Source of the DNA: Pardosa pseudoannulata
Taxonomy: Eukaryota > Arthropoda > Arachnida > Araneae > Lycosidae
Direction: 5' to 3'
DNA: 64,000 nucleotides
Assembly: GCA_032207245.1 (NCBI GenBank)
Contig: CM063510.1
Span: forward strand, 45,473,515-45,537,514
Shown: positions 22,701 to 37,700 of the stretch, one piece after another
Layout of the letters: every line of letters starts with the position of its first letter
How positions within the stretch are numbered: the stretch's first letter is position 1
Translations under genes and position numbers: made by a program
The notes under the pieces: generated by a model
Seen by the model: the letters and a program-made list of their open reading frames with translations, nothing else
The model's database searches: none
Told to the model about the DNA's origin: nothing

Positions 22701-25700
22701 TTTTTGTTTTGTCTCTACGGCATTTTAAAGAAAAGTTACAGATGTTTAAACATCAGTGACAGCTGTCAAAACAAAACGGATGTAGCGACTTCGGAACCGG
22801 AAATTGTGAATTTAAAGAGCATTTTTTGGGCAAAAGTTTTTAAATTTTCATGAAGATTAGTTTAAACATTTTTCTAGTATTTTTAATAATTAGCAACTTG
22901 GCAATTAGAAAGTTTTGAAGCAAGAAAGTGTGGGGAATTTTAAACATGTATTTTAATTTTTTAATAGTTAAAGTTGCTTTCATAAACTTCAAAAAAGTTT
23001 TTCTCAGAACGGTATTTTTAATAAAATGTTGAAACTTGAAATGTGATTTCTCAAAAAGTTCTTAAAATATTTTGTTGAAAATTATTATGAATGCTTTTGA
23101 TAGTATTTATTAGTGAATGACCTAAAAGCTTTAAATTTGGATCATTTTTAATCATGTTACACTCATAGTTAGATATAAAGGTAATGAAAATTCGCTAAAA
23201 ATTCAATGTGTATAATTTTGAAGGACCAAAATATTTTACCAAATGTAAATTAAGCTGATATTTTAGGTGATTTATTAGTCCAGTGTATAAGAAATGTGTT
23301 GCATCAAAAAATATTGAAATAATTTAACCTTTTGAAAAAATCCGATTTTTTTTTTTACTAAATTTTCTTCATTTATTGGAAGTTTCATAAAAACTTCTCC
23401 AGGAATAAATTTTTTAGTTCATTTCTCTATGATAATATAAAAAATAAATCTAAAATGTAAAAACATGAAACAGTTTCTACGTTTAAAGAAAAAAGTTCTC
23501 CGAACGTAGACAGATACCTTAAAACATTGGAGTGACTAACTTAAATTTTTAAAGATAATATTAATAGGAAAATATCTGTAAAGATACATTTTTAAACATG
23601 ATTTTTAAAGAAGGGATAGGTTTCAAGTCAAATTTCTAGTTTCATGCATTTCAGAGAGAAATTAGCCGAACGATAGCCGAATGGTAGAGCACTCTCTTTA
23701 ATCCTTTGATATGCAAATAAAATGTGTATCGACCCATCTGAAGGAGACCATTTAATTTGGCTTGCCTGGCGCGCCAGTGATCACTCAAATATTCCGCATT
23801 ATAAACACTTTGATGACCATTTTCATCACCAGAATAGCCTAATGTACTTTTATCGTCACTGCCATATATTGCATCCAACCCAGACATTTGGAAGGCCTAC
23901 TTCTGAATTTCACTTTATTCAAATATGTACTTTGACGTTCAAAGTGCAAAACCACTGCTATACTGATTACCACAGTCATTGCAATACTTTTAATTTATTT
24001 GCTTGTTGATGCGATTTTGTTTATCGGTGCTGTTGTGGAGGAGGGGGTGGAGGATGCACCTGTAAGAATCTGAACAAAATACCATCGATGCACGACCGAA
24101 ACACAGAAATAATCCAATAATATACCGTCTGGCGTTCGAAGATAGGCTTGACGAGTGAGAGTTGATGCTGTTGTTGATGCAATTTTGTTTATCGGTGCTG
24201 TTGTGGAGGAAGGGGTGGAGGATGCACCTGTAAGAATCTGAACAAAATACCATCGATGCACGACCGAAACACAGAAAGAATCCAATAATATACCGTCCGG
24301 CGTTCGCCGAAGATAATGCTCGACGAGCGAGACTCATCAAAGTCTACAACGGCACATGAAATGCGCGACGAGTCAGAGCCGTTGTTGTATGCCAAGGGGT
24401 TAAACAGGAAGTCCTGGTCTCATTAGCCCTACTGAGCAAAGCGGTAGACCGTAGCGCTCCAAACCAAGCCAAATCAATGAGAAAGTAACTAAAATATAGT
24501 TTAGCAAGAATTGAAAACTAAATACAGTTCGATATTTCCATAATATAAAAGAAACGTAATATAAAAAACAGGTGGTTCTTTTATATTTTATTTATGCCAC
24601 GATGACTTTTAAAATACATTTAATAAATAACGAGTTATGAGTACTTATTACAAAAGTAATTCTTCTTTTTATTCTTTTTTTTTTAAATATATTGAATCTG
24701 GAGGACTAACTATTTAACTTACTGTAAAAATAGTGGAATATTTTCCTCTCATAGAATGCTCTCGGTTGTGAAAAAAACCTAGAACTAGAGCCTAGAATTT
24801 CGAATCTCATTTGACTTCATCGTCTGACTGAAATAATAACCTACGCAAACGTTTTCTGAGTTCTCCTTTGCTTTCAAGTAGCAAAAAAGTAGGTCAAGAC
24901 TTTAGGGATGCTTGCATCATAACGTCACTCTGTAAATACACATTCAATGTTCAGAAACTAGATATTATCCTTTGAATTTACAATTTTTTACATTCTTCTA
25001 GTGTAAAAAAGAAATGCACCACACTTTTGTTCCTGTTTTGGTTGGTTGGGAGCACTACGGATTACCTTTTTGCAACACGAGGGATAATGAGACCGGGACG
25101 TACTGCTTAAACCGATTCCTAACGGCTATGAACATCCATGCCACAAAGGGACTCGAATCCACAAACTACGGTTCCAAAGGTCAGTGTCCTAACCCTTCTG
25201 TCATCGTTCAACATTGTTCCTGTTTTGGAACTTTCATTTCAAAATGTGACCATGAAATGAGTTTCGGATTGCAGTTTTATAAAACTTTAAGAAATTATAA
25301 AAATCCTTCTGCATTCATATTTCAAAAAATCAATTTAACATAAAAAGGGCTCCGATTCTGTATTTATTTCCTGCTTCTTATAATACAGAATATTATGATT
25401 AACATAATGCATTTACATGGATTCTATGACTCTTCCAGTATCATACATGCCAACTACTCATTTTCTCCAAAAACTAAGCTTCCCCCAAGAATACATATAA
25501 ATTATCGCATGTAAACTTTTGATATCATTATAATGACTGTTTCGTTTTTATAAGACCACTGTATGATTTTTCATTTAGGTATGCTAGCAGTTGGACTTCT
25601 TATGAGAAATCTACCTTTCATTAACTTTAGTAAGGATATATCGACAAAATGGGCATCCACGCTGAGGTAAAGCAGTTTTTACACTTAAATTTCTTTATTA

Positions 25701-28700
25701 GAGCATGCAAGGATAAATTTAATTTACTCAATGATAAAAATTATGAATCTGTAACAGTGCAGTCATAGTCTTCAAATAATTAAGTCCCAATAATGACCTA
25801 GTGTTAACAGAATATCATTAGTCATTGCAATAGTGATGGCACTGCTTTAACGTGTTTCTTTAGAAATGTGGATTTATTTAGGTTTATCAGAATTTCCACA
25901 GCATTCCTTCACATTCACTTTTACTCATTTAATTAAATAAAAGATAGGTTTATTGTTAATAAATAAAGTAATGAACACAGTATGAATCAGTAACAGCTTT
26001 ATATATTCTTAAAAATTAAATGAAATACGTTTAGAGCTTTTATACATAATATTTAAATCCGTTTGACTTTGTTCAAGTTTTCTTACGATTCACTATTCGT
26101 ACACAACATACAGGCTCCTCTTAGCAACCTGGTTGACTCCAAGTGATGTTTTGGATATCAACAGACTGCTTTGTAGATCCTAAGCTACCTACATCAATCT
26201 ATATTGTCCTATAGCTGAGCACAATTGTTTATATGACTTTTTATTGAAATCGAAATCAAGATGGCGGATAACATGCTGTGCAAGTATTATAGAATTATTG
26301 CAGTAAAAACAATTAAAAAAGGATAATAATCCCTTTTGTTACCTAAAATAAAGTTAGGAAGAAAAATTAAAAAACTAACGAGGAGTCATTTTGAGTTAAA
26401 ATTTGTTCTTTTACCCTCCGAAACGAAAATTGCACCCTTTGCCTTAAATACAGTATCCTATGGCTCACGAGGTTGGGGAATCCATGTGGCATAAAAAACA
26501 ACAGCAATCAGGTTTTTTTGAAAGGAATTGTCGTTAAAGTTAAAAAAAGGCACGTATTATTAGTAAAATATTCAAGAGAATTTTTATTGTATATGTTAAT
26601 TAATAAAGGAAATCTTGCTGATTTAGATTCTTTCTTTGTAATTTGTACATTGTAATTTTAACATAATTCCACAAATTTTTTTTCTACTCTCTAGGAACGC
26701 TGCATTATCAGTCATACTTCTGAAGGCTGGACTAGGACTTGACGCTGAAAAGTTGAAAGTTTTGGGTCCTAGTGTAGCAGGGCTATCAATCGTTCCCTGT
26801 CTTGCAGAAACCGGTGCTTCTGCCGTAGCATCTCATCTGTTGTTGGGATTGCCATGGATGTGGTCATTAGTACTAGGGTAAGAAATGATTTATACCACAC
26901 AAAAAATAATATATTTATACATCTGTTGATGTGATTAATATCCCTCGGGCAAGTTTCAAGCCTAACGCTAGCTCGAAGTAACTTGTGCATGAGTTGTGAT
27001 ATGTCATACTACGTGAAATTACCCTTACAAGCATGGTCGTTCTAGATTCATCTTGTCTGCTGTCTCTGCAGCTGTTTTGGTACCTGGTGCAATACGCTTA
27101 TCGGACTCGGGAATGGGTTTCCAGGCAGGCATCCCTACCCTGTTAATGGCCTCTGTGTCACTAGATAACGTCATAGCTCTCACTGGATTTCTAGTCACCT
27201 TGAACATCCTGACCTCTTCAGATGGTAAGTATAAACTTATTAAAATTATTCTATAGAAAAAGTGTTCATCAAAAGAAGAATATGTATTGTGTGAATCTTA
27301 ACACTTTAGTATAGGTATGTCCTGCCATTAAAAACCACTTCACTTGTGGAATGTATCTCAAGAGCACCACTTCAGATGTACCCTGTCTCCTGACGGCAGA
27401 CGATCACTCAGCTGGCGAGCCGATAAGACGTATCGCTCGGTTGCCCGTATTCTTTAATTATTTTATGTCTAACTATTTGTATTTGTCCTGTTAATCGTAA
27501 TAAATGTTGTGTAATTAACGATGGTCGTTGCTTTTTCCCCCATTAGCATGCTGTTAAAGAAATTATAATCTTATTCCTGCTGAATGGACTGAAAGTTCTA
27601 AATTCATTAAGAATTTATAAAATCAGAACAAACAATGATTCGGAAGAATGATTTTCAGTAAAATTATTTTGAAGGGGTGTTTTATTTTAATGAAAATGGT
27701 TGTTAAATTAAAAAGTAACGATAAGGCACAGTAATGGTAATTCAACTTCTAGCAGACCAAACGAGGACCAAATGGATAGAGAGCTGCTCTTCGATACAGA
27801 GTCCGCTGCTTCGAATTCCGCTGATGGCATGGATGTTCATAGCCATTCGAAATCCTCTTTAAACCGTAAATCCCTATCTTATGAGCCGTCATGTAGCAAA
27901 ACAATGAACCATATCTGTCCAAGCTGAACCAAACTGTTTTCTTGCAGAATGCAAAAGATGATAATTGTTCAAGAATCAGCTACTAAACTTTTTTGAATTC
28001 TTTATTCGATTCAGTTATTCAAACATTGATGTCTGGGACATGCTTATCTACAAATGTTACGTTTGATGGATGTAGTTTTGATTGACTTTGTATTCATATA
28101 TTAAGTACTAGTATACACGTGAGCATACTTTGAAAATTACTAACAGTATTTTTCATTGGCAAATAGAACATAACTGAGAAATAACGTCCTACAACAATAA
28201 GAGAATGTGGAACTCACTACAGTTGAACCTTCGAAGTTGTTATATCCTTCTCGTAAATTAAAAAGAAAAATTCAATAAATTCCACTCGAAACTCCAATGG
28301 CAATCATATCCATGACGGAATAAGGATACATACCCCAACTCAACATTTTTAATGATGATCAAACCCTTCTGGCTGTGCTATTTACTGCAAAGACCTTGAA
28401 ATTTCTTCGGCAATTGTCCTGAATACTTCAAATTTTGATGCCGAAATAGAGGTAATCAAACAAGCAGTTTATAGTCTATTAAATTGGAATTCATCACACT
28501 CCTGCAGCTTTTCTTGCTAATTCTCAGATTGTAATCTTAGCTTTATGTTCTCCTAACCGCAAGTTAATCGAGACTTACTTAGCGAGGCTATTCACTTTGG
28601 TTGAACCTTTTACTTCTAATTTATACCTAGTCATTGTGGCATCTATGACAATTAAAAAGCTGATACCTTTGCTAAGAGGGGTTGCGATCTCCAACAACAA

Positions 28701-31700
28701 CCCCCTTGTGTCTTATTCCTCTGCATGCAGAACAATTGTAGAACGAATTAAGAACTCTGTTCGACAGAATGATATTTTTAATGCTAGAGGAAAGAAGTGG
28801 TGTCAACTGTTGGACTATCCTGTGCCAATGGAGCTGCCTCGCCATATTTTTACTGCATACTTCAGGATAATTACATCCCACGACTACTTATACTCTCAAC
28901 TAAACCGTATTGGTTTTGGGGGCTTACCTAACTGTCCACTTTATTCAACCGGGGAAAAATGGATTTTAATCATTTCTTGACATATGCTTGTTTGAAGGAC
29001 TACCATTTTAACTCTGACAACTGGATTAACAGTGCAACTTTGTACTGGGCTGCCCGTGGAGTGCTGTGGTCTCTTCATTGTCTATCGGCATAGAAAAAAA
29101 ATCATATTTTCAATGATGTGATGCAGTCGCAGCATGCAAACTACGGTTTTATGCGAGCTAAGAAAAAAAACTTTGGTTAAGTGCGCACATATAATATTAT
29201 GGAGGTAGTTTTTTTTCACTAAGTTTGGTCAACTAATATTACATACCTGAACGTTAAATTGTTAGGTAGTTTACAATTGCTTACATTTAGCTAATTTGAT
29301 TCTAAATATATTCCTTCCTCAGACAGTTTCATGATTACCTTACTACGAAGACTTTTGGAACCTGTTTTGGGCATGATTGCCGGCATTGCGTATGGAATTC
29401 TTCTATGGTATTTTCCCAATAATAAGGTAAAATCGGAGGTAAGTTTTAACTTCTTCGGCTTTTCTACTACTTTTCTCTTGTCTTATAAGCCACGCATTTC
29501 TATTTAGTCTACGAATTTTAGAATAAAAGGAAGTCTGAGGTACGTTTTGGATATTCAGTTTTTAACTACTTTTCTCTTATTATTATAAAGTGTGTATTTT
29601 TTAGCTTAATATAATTATATAAAACGAAACATTTACTTTATATTTCTTTGTTTACATGTAATACGAAATCAGTCTTAATATTACATTGTTTCTTTTTCTA
29701 TTAATGGCATATTATGATGTTTAAAACATTAGCTGAAAACAGGCTGTAATATTCAAAACTGTCTTAATTTCATATGTTTTACTGTTGCGAATGTATAATA
29801 ACTTTGATATAAAGTATTCATTAACACATTGTGTGCGGGTACATTTCGCAGCTGAATTGTACCGGGAGCGGGCGTTTTGTGCGTAAATTTAGTTATTCAG
29901 TTAAATCTCAATCGATCAAAAATTATTATTTAACCAACTTTTCGCATTTTATATTCAAATATATAAATATATATATAAATAACAACCATAAAATTTTTGT
30001 AAACAAAAAATATATTTTTTAGTGGATAAATTTATAATAGTATCGTGAATATGAAAATCAAATAGAAATATTAATGCATAGTTTTAATATTTTCCCGTTC
30101 TGTGGTTCCGCATCGACTTATGTAAAAACTAGTTTTTATTTGTCTAAAACTTTCCAGAATCTATGTAGTAGACCAGAACATTCAGCTTTCTTTTACCTGC
30201 ATATACCGCTATTTTTGAACCTACAAACAATGTTGTTACACTAACCAGTAATAGTACGTGACCCGCCCTCAAGTATCAATCTTCAGAAAACGTACGTGTC
30301 CCGCATACAATGTGTTAACATGCTATGGCCCGGATTTGATTCCACAAGATAATTTTTAATTTATATATATTTAGCAGTATTGTTTAGGAAATAGTTAGTG
30401 CATTAGGTAAATGCAATTTTAGTGAATTGTAAATTATAACTGAAAAAGAGTAGAAAAAATACTTTTCAATTTTCCTTTTCTTATAACAATCATAATTGTT
30501 CCCAAAACTTAAAAAAATTATTACTAAATAACAGTTATTTTTAATCATAAATGTTTTTCATGACAAAAATGTACAGCGGATCAATACAAAACCAGTACAT
30601 TAGACTCTTTACTTTCGATTTGAGATTTTAAAAATGAAAAGCGAAAAACATAATGAAAACATAAAAAACATCTTAGAAAAAAGATGACACGCAATAAAGT
30701 ACTAAACTGAAAATATCTTGTTTTTAAGTTTTCTGAAAAGAAGAATTTAGTATAGGGTACGAGTTTTACTTTGACTCTTTTGCTTATTTTCATGTATGTC
30801 TAAAACGGTGCTGCGTTCCCTAATATATGATATAAAGTTCTGTATAATAAAGTATCAATTAAGAGTTTATTTAAAAAAGTCACAATTTTTACTTTTAAAA
30901 ATCTCAAATTAATAAGAAAAATCCTTGTAGATATCAAATAGGAAATGCTTAGTTCGAGTTTTATTTTGGCAATTCTATGTATATTTCAAACTTCTAGTTG
31001 TCCTTGTTATTAATGTCCCCAGAGCAGGTATTTCATCCGCATCCTAGTTCAAAATATGAATAAAAAACACATGAAAGGTGATGAAACAAGTGCAAAACTT
31101 ATTTTATTCACCACTAGACGTAGTCGACTTCAGCGATAGACCTGAGGATTGCGTTACTATTACGTGGAGACAACCAGGCCTTATTTGAGGTTTGAACCTG
31201 CGTCCTCTAGCAGGCAAACGAACGAGCTAGTCAATAAGCCGATCGAGAGTGACAAAGTTTTAAAGCTCTTCAGCTGACTTTCTAACTCGTCTATCATTCA
31301 ACTTCTTGCCTGTGGACTATATTTCAGAAAAACGTGCTAAATACAGAAAATATTTTTTCACTTTTTACTTTTTTTGTTCGTGTATTATCATTAAAATGTT
31401 ATCGATAGATTATTTTTTAAAATAACCTACTATTTTGTACATTGAGGGAGCAACTGTTCGCCTGGAAGACGGCGTATCCTGACACGGCCATCGGCGTGAT
31501 GAAGAACAAACCGGAATTCTTCTGACCAGGCAACTCTCTCCCACTTATCTATGAACCAAGCACGATGTTCTCGGGCCCAGCGTAAGCGCAGTTGGAGATG
31601 ATGCTTGGTCAGCAAAGGCACACGAGTAGCTCCATATCCAACATATGCTGCGTATACCCATATTCAACAGGGTCCGCTGAACAGTGTGCTCCGATACTAT

Positions 31701-34700
31701 TCTAATTGGCCATGCACTGAATTGGGTTGTCAGCTGAGCCACTGTATGACTGCGGTTTTGCTTCACCATGCGAGACAATCTCCGACGATCCTTTTCTTTG
31801 ATAGCGTGGGGGCATCCAACACCATGTGGTCTACTGCTGGTTTCACTGTCATTAATCCACTTTGCATAAGTACTAACAACTGTAGATAGCGAAGAACCCA
31901 CGAGTCGTGCAGTTTCGGAAATATTTGTTCCGAGCCTTCGAGCCATTACAATCTGCCCTCTATCAAAATCACTTAGATCCGCAGCCTTTCCCATACACAC
32001 AGAAGTGAAAGAATGATTCTTCACACTCTCCAGCAGCAGTTAAATACCACTTCCACCTGATCACGTGCCTTTCACGTCATCCAGGCGAGTTCATTGCAAA
32101 ATGTAGGGGTGGTCATAATGTTTTGGATCTGGAGTGTTTATGGGAAGTGTTAATGGATTAGAAATTTTTTTGTTCAAATTGCAGCAAAATAAATAAAGTG
32201 ACATAATTTTCTGGATAAATATAGTAATCTAATACAACAATATTATTATCTATATCAACTGTCATGAATTCCATGTCTCGCAGATTTCTTTGAATTTCAC
32301 AAATCCTTTACAGTATCCGAGAAATAACAAGAATTTGTGCGAAACTGCAGAATTTTTCGCTGGAAAGTATCTCTATGTATTAGAAAAATGGCAAATTAAA
32401 TGTTATGCATTAGACGAATCAATTTTATACTTCATGGAATTGAAATACTGTTTCTTCTCTTGTCCGAACTCTAGTCGACAATTCCAAAATTGGTGCATTT
32501 CCACTGCCTGAACTGAGTTCGGGTGACAATGGTAAGGGGTTAAAGATAAATCTAAAAAGGATTTATGTTATAGAATTTTAAAAAATAGTTAAATTTAACA
32601 TGTTAAAACACAAAATATGTTAACTTGGTACTTAAATCGGCTGTTATATATTTTTTGTATCGAAAAAACGATACTTTCACTGTTATTTTTCTCTAAATAT
32701 TAGGTTGGGGAAAAAGAAATCCATTATTTTTGCGTGAAATTAATGACTTTATTTAACATGTTTCCTATTGTCCGATTTCGGTCCAATATGCACCATTTTG
32801 TTGTATAAATATGTTGCCCTTTTAAAGGGAGCTTCACAATGCCTCTCTCATAGAAATCTTGGTCCTTATTGGCGAAAAACTCTAGTTATCGATTTTCACA
32901 ATCTTCTCTTGATCCCAATTTCTTATCACTCAGGAAGTTTTGCAATGCGAGAAAAAGGTGGTAATCGCTTGGTTTCAGGTCCAGACTATATGGTGGATGT
33001 ATTAAAACTTTCTAACCAAACTCCCTGAGTTTCTGGCGAGTCACTACAGACGTGTGTGGCCTGGCGTTAACCTGATGGAACACAGTACCTCTTCTGTTGG
33101 CCAATTCTGGCCGTTTCTGGTCAATCGCTAGCTTCAAATGGTCCAGTTGTTGACAGTAGAGATCTGAATTTAGTGTTTAGCCATACGGAAGCAACTCATA
33201 ATAAATTATTCCCTTCCAGTCCCACCAAATACACAGTAGAACCTTCCTGGCAGTTTGTCCTGGTTTGGCCACCAATTGAGCTGCTTCAGTGCTCTTAGAT
33301 CACGATCGTTTTCGCCCAATATTGTCGTATTTGACCCATTTCTCATTCCCAGTCATCATCCTTTTAAGAAATGGGTCAATTTCATTCCGTTTGGCCAAGA
33401 CTACACAGAGGGAAATTCGATCCATCATGTTTTTTTGGTGTTAATTGGTGTGGCACCCAAACATCGAGCTTCTTTTTGAATCCAACTTTCCGCAAATGGT
33501 TTAAAACTGTTTTATAGTCTATCTTTAGCCTTCAGGTGATGCTACGACTACTAACATGCCAGTCAACTTCGATTATTTTTGTGATTTTATCGATATTTTC
33601 GACGACATGCCTGCCTGTGCGGATTGCATCTTTAATACTAAAAATGCCTAAATGGAATCGACGGAACCAAAATTGCACGTAATTAGCTGTTACATTATCG
33701 GCACCTACCATTCACAATTTCAGCGGCCTGGCTTGTATTTTCGCCTTTATTAAAGAAAAACTGTAAAATGTTTTTTTTACAAGTTTATTAGTCGAATTTT
33801 TTCTTTGTTGACTTCCATTTTTAACACCCTGTAACTCACAACTGAATGGACCAAACAAAAAACAGTAAAAAAAAAAAAAATTAGTGTGAAATGTCACCTT
33901 GACAACGAGCATAAATTTGAAAATGTTTGATCGATACCTTATGAGATATCGATCACTAAAACCATTTACCAAAAAAAATAATGGATTTCTTTTTCCCCAA
34001 CCTAATATTTTACATTTTAAATGCTTACGATAGCAACGATGTTTCATTCTGAAATCTACAAGGTAATCCATAAATAAAAATGAAACCCTGTATTACATAT
34101 AACAGAGACATTCATGAAACGTTATCCATGAAACTTTTAATAAAATATCTGATAACTTTTAGTATAATTAATATTTTTTTTCAGATTTTGACTACTACTT
34201 TGTAAATATATGATTAATCTTATGACAGCTGACTAAAATTTACACAAGTGCCATTGTGTTTCTTTCTCACAGGCGTGTAGTTATGCGGTTCATTTACGAA
34301 TTTTACAGCTAAAATATTGTTGATTAGAAGATTTATAAATAGAAATCATTTAATATTAAATCATTGTATTACAAATCACTGAGTGCACTTTTATGAAAAA
34401 CAGCAAATTATTTAGGAACGTATTGGAGGAAGGCGATATATACGGGTGTGGCAGTTAACCCACATATACGAATAAGGATTTTAAGGGGTTAAATGAAGTA
34501 CTAAATTTTGAAACAGATTTAAAATATAGAATAAGTTGATTGTGAAAGTCCACTATTATCTTAACCCCTTAACGCGCACCCTCGAGTTAACTCGAGCTCG
34601 CTAAACTGGCCCAACTGTGCACACTCGAGATAATTCGAGCGGCGTTGTACTTTATGTTGCTATAATTTTTCACACTCGAATGCAATCGAGAATTTAAAAA

Positions 34701-37700
34701 AGCAATATAATATTACAATATTATAATGCAATATTACAATATTCGACTATTTTCTGCAATGTTATCAAAATCCAAAATTTCAATAAAAATTTTGATTATT
34801 TTTGTATTTTTGTAATTTTTTTAGCAAGACAACGTTTTAAATTGTATTTTTTTACACTAAAAAATTGATGTTTTTTTGGCTGACTTTAAAAAAAACTGTT
34901 CATTAAGGGGTTAATCTACTAGAAATGTTTCTGCCAACCTTTTTTTTAATCAATATTACAAAATATCCTTTTCTCTCATGTTATGTACAAGAGTTTTTAA
35001 AAATACACCGTGGTCCAACATTATTGAGATCATTTCATGTTTGAAGTAAAAAATAAAAAAATTGAGGTTGTACATTTTTATTGCTTTTTTGGAAAAACAG
35101 TTTAAAACAGTTTTACAGGACAAAATGCTGATAGTAAATTTTAAACTCTTTCTTAAAAAATATATTACATTCTACTATAAACAACCGAAAGATGGCCGAA
35201 TGGTTAGGGTTCTAGCCTTTGTTGCCGGAGTTCGTGGGTTCGAATCCTACTGCGAAATAGATTTTCGTAGCTGTTCGGAATTGATTTTAAGCTGTAGGTC
35301 CCGGTCTCAGTAGCCCTCGTGTGGCAAAATAGTAGACCGTAGCACTCCAAACCAAACCAATCTTCGATAAAACAACTTTCTATGTTTCTGGTTATTTTAA
35401 CCGTCAGAACTGACTGTTCTGGGGGTCTGAATATCTGCATAAGAGAAAATTCCTCAATATCCGGCAAGGTGCGCATTGACAGCAGAAGGAATTTCTGGAC
35501 ACTTTTTTTTTTATCTCACAGACAGGGGCAAGCGTTAAATATCTAGAGATGCAAGCGATACGCTTTTTCTAAATTTGAATAAATTTAGATTTAAATTATC
35601 TTCCAACAAGAAGACTCTCTACCCCAATTTGGTTCCATTGTTAGTACGGAGCTGGACAAATCATTTCTTGATCGTTATATCACTCAGGGAGAGGGGTGGG
35701 TGGGGAGCATGACCTCCATGATACTCGAAATTACACTACTTGACTTTTGAGGTTATGTTATAAATCGATTACACGCAATTCCAGTTCCACATATTGATGC
35801 CCTAACACAAGAATGAAGTTTTTGGCGGAATACCTTCTGAAAGGCTACAAAGCATTTGGAATGCGTGAAAAGGAATACTGATTGAATGTATTTGGGCTAC
35901 AAATGGAGTTCTCGGGGAAGTTATTTATAGTTTAATACTTAGTTGTGTAAAGTTGTCTTTTCAGAATTACCAAAAACATGTACATATACTTCCATTTTAT
36001 TTTATTTTTTCATGCACGAAATGCGCTCAACAAGTTTGGATCATTCTGATTATTTTTGAGTGCCAAGGGATTGTTTAAACAATATCTAGCAACTAACATT
36101 TTATATCTTGTAAAAATTAAACTACGGATGCACAGTTTATGGTCTATTTCCACTTAAAAATGTCTTTTATGGAATAATAAAATTATCATGATATAACTTT
36201 AATTGGGAACATTGAACGTATTAATTTATTTAAATATTCCAATTGTTTTTATGCATTATTATGAAATATTTGCATTATTATTGCTGTCATAAGCCATTTC
36301 TCTTTTACAGCATCCCTATTTGAACGTCTTGCGATCGTCTCTTCTTTGTTTGGGAGGTTTGGCTTTCACATTCGTCAGCTCGAGGATTGGAATCTCAGGC
36401 GCTGGAGCCTTAGCTTGTGTCAGTCTTGCCTTCTGTGCTTCTTTGAGGTGGAGTCGTGACCCCTCGGAGTTCGTAAGTATACTCATATGAACTCTCATCA
36501 TTTCGTTAAAGCATGGTCATTCTCACCTATTGAGGCTTTATCACTTGAATGCTTAGAAACATATTTATGTGGTAAAAATATTTTCTTATGTCTCCTTCAG
36601 TACCAGGTGTGGTATTCACACTTTTGAATTATTTACGTGGTTCTTATATACTTCCTGACAACAGGAGCACGAGTAAATCAATAGATCACCAATTATCTAC
36701 CCCTGTTTTTGAGATGTCCGTGAGGTGAGCATCCTTCATACTCCAAGTTGAATATTGTTACCTGTGATAATAAGAACACGTAGCTTTGCCAACAAGTATA
36801 TACACTCCAATGTAGTGATATTTTGTTGTTTATGCGTTACATTGTTAACAACACAGGTTATAATTATTATCATGCCTTAGTACAAAAACGAATTATATCT
36901 TTGACCAAACCAATTTTTTATTATTAATTAAAATAGTAATTTTTTTATTGTTAAAATAAGAAATTTTCTTATTGTTACAATGATAACAGAAAAGGCCTTG
37001 GTATTGGATTATACCAGTTAGTTTTCGTAGTTAGACGGGGGCGCTACGGTCTACTCGTCTGCTACACGAGGACTAATAAGATTGGAACCTACTGCTTAAA
37101 GTCTATTTCAATTAGCTACGGTTATTCATGGCAAAAGTGGGATTCGAACCTATGAACCCCGGTACCTGAGAGCAGCATCCTACTCATTCGGTTATCGGTC
37201 GGCTATCATTTCACAGAGAACCAAGCAGTTTTTGAATTATTTGAAAATTAGACAGTCCCTTTGTTTAGGTGTCAGTATAAATTTCATTAAAGTATTCCAA
37301 TGTCACTAATGGCGTGTGGGTGTTCGTAGTTGATTGAAATTGGCTTTAAGCAGTAGGTCTTTGTTTCATTAGCCCTTTTGTAGCAAAACTGTAATCCGTA
37401 GCGCCCTAAAACAACCAATCACTACTTTTTGTAAAAAATAATTATTGTGGTGGACACAGGAAGCAAAGTTATTTCTTGCTTTATTTTTGTTTCAACGCCA
37501 AACGATGGCCAAATGGTAGAGCGCTACTATTCGGAACCGGAGTTCGAATCCCGCAGCTGGCACGGATATTCGTTGCCGTTAGGAATTGGCTTCAAGCAGT
37601 AGGTCCTGGTTTCATTAGCTCTCTTTGAGCAATATAGTACACTGTAGCTCTCCAAACCGACCAATCTTTACCATCTGTGAAAAGTAATTATTGTGCTGGA

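Larger units (their letters stand above)
19752..25578 (+). other. Intron A (5.8 kb), repeat-filled
   Basis: It holds four SINE copies or parts, a LINE fragment nested in one SINE, a 918-bp TIR element and a TTAA-flanked piggyBac-like element, all listed separately. The remaining sequence (21600-22600, 24480-25020, 25230-25570) shows nothing recognisable. Confidence 0.8.
27225..29322 (+). other. Intron D (2.1 kb)
   Basis: Contains a degraded SINE (27757-27930) and a LINE fragment (28365-29095). Positions 27300-27560 are GC-richer (CCTGTCTCCTGACGGCAG) with an AATAAA near 27500 and might be an LTR scrap; unproven. Confidence 0.6.
29439..36310 (+). other. Intron E (6.9 kb), transposon-rich
   Basis: Holds two TTAA-flanked MITEs, a tRNA-like SINE, truncated Tc1, complete-length mariner and a family 1 SINE (listed separately). 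Positions 30320-31080 and 35380-36300 show nothing recognisable. Confidence 0.8.

Noticed and set aside
28597..28980. Independent 127-aa gene
   Set aside because: It is one frame of a decayed LINE RNase H/C-terminal region; motifs continue in other frames on both sides.
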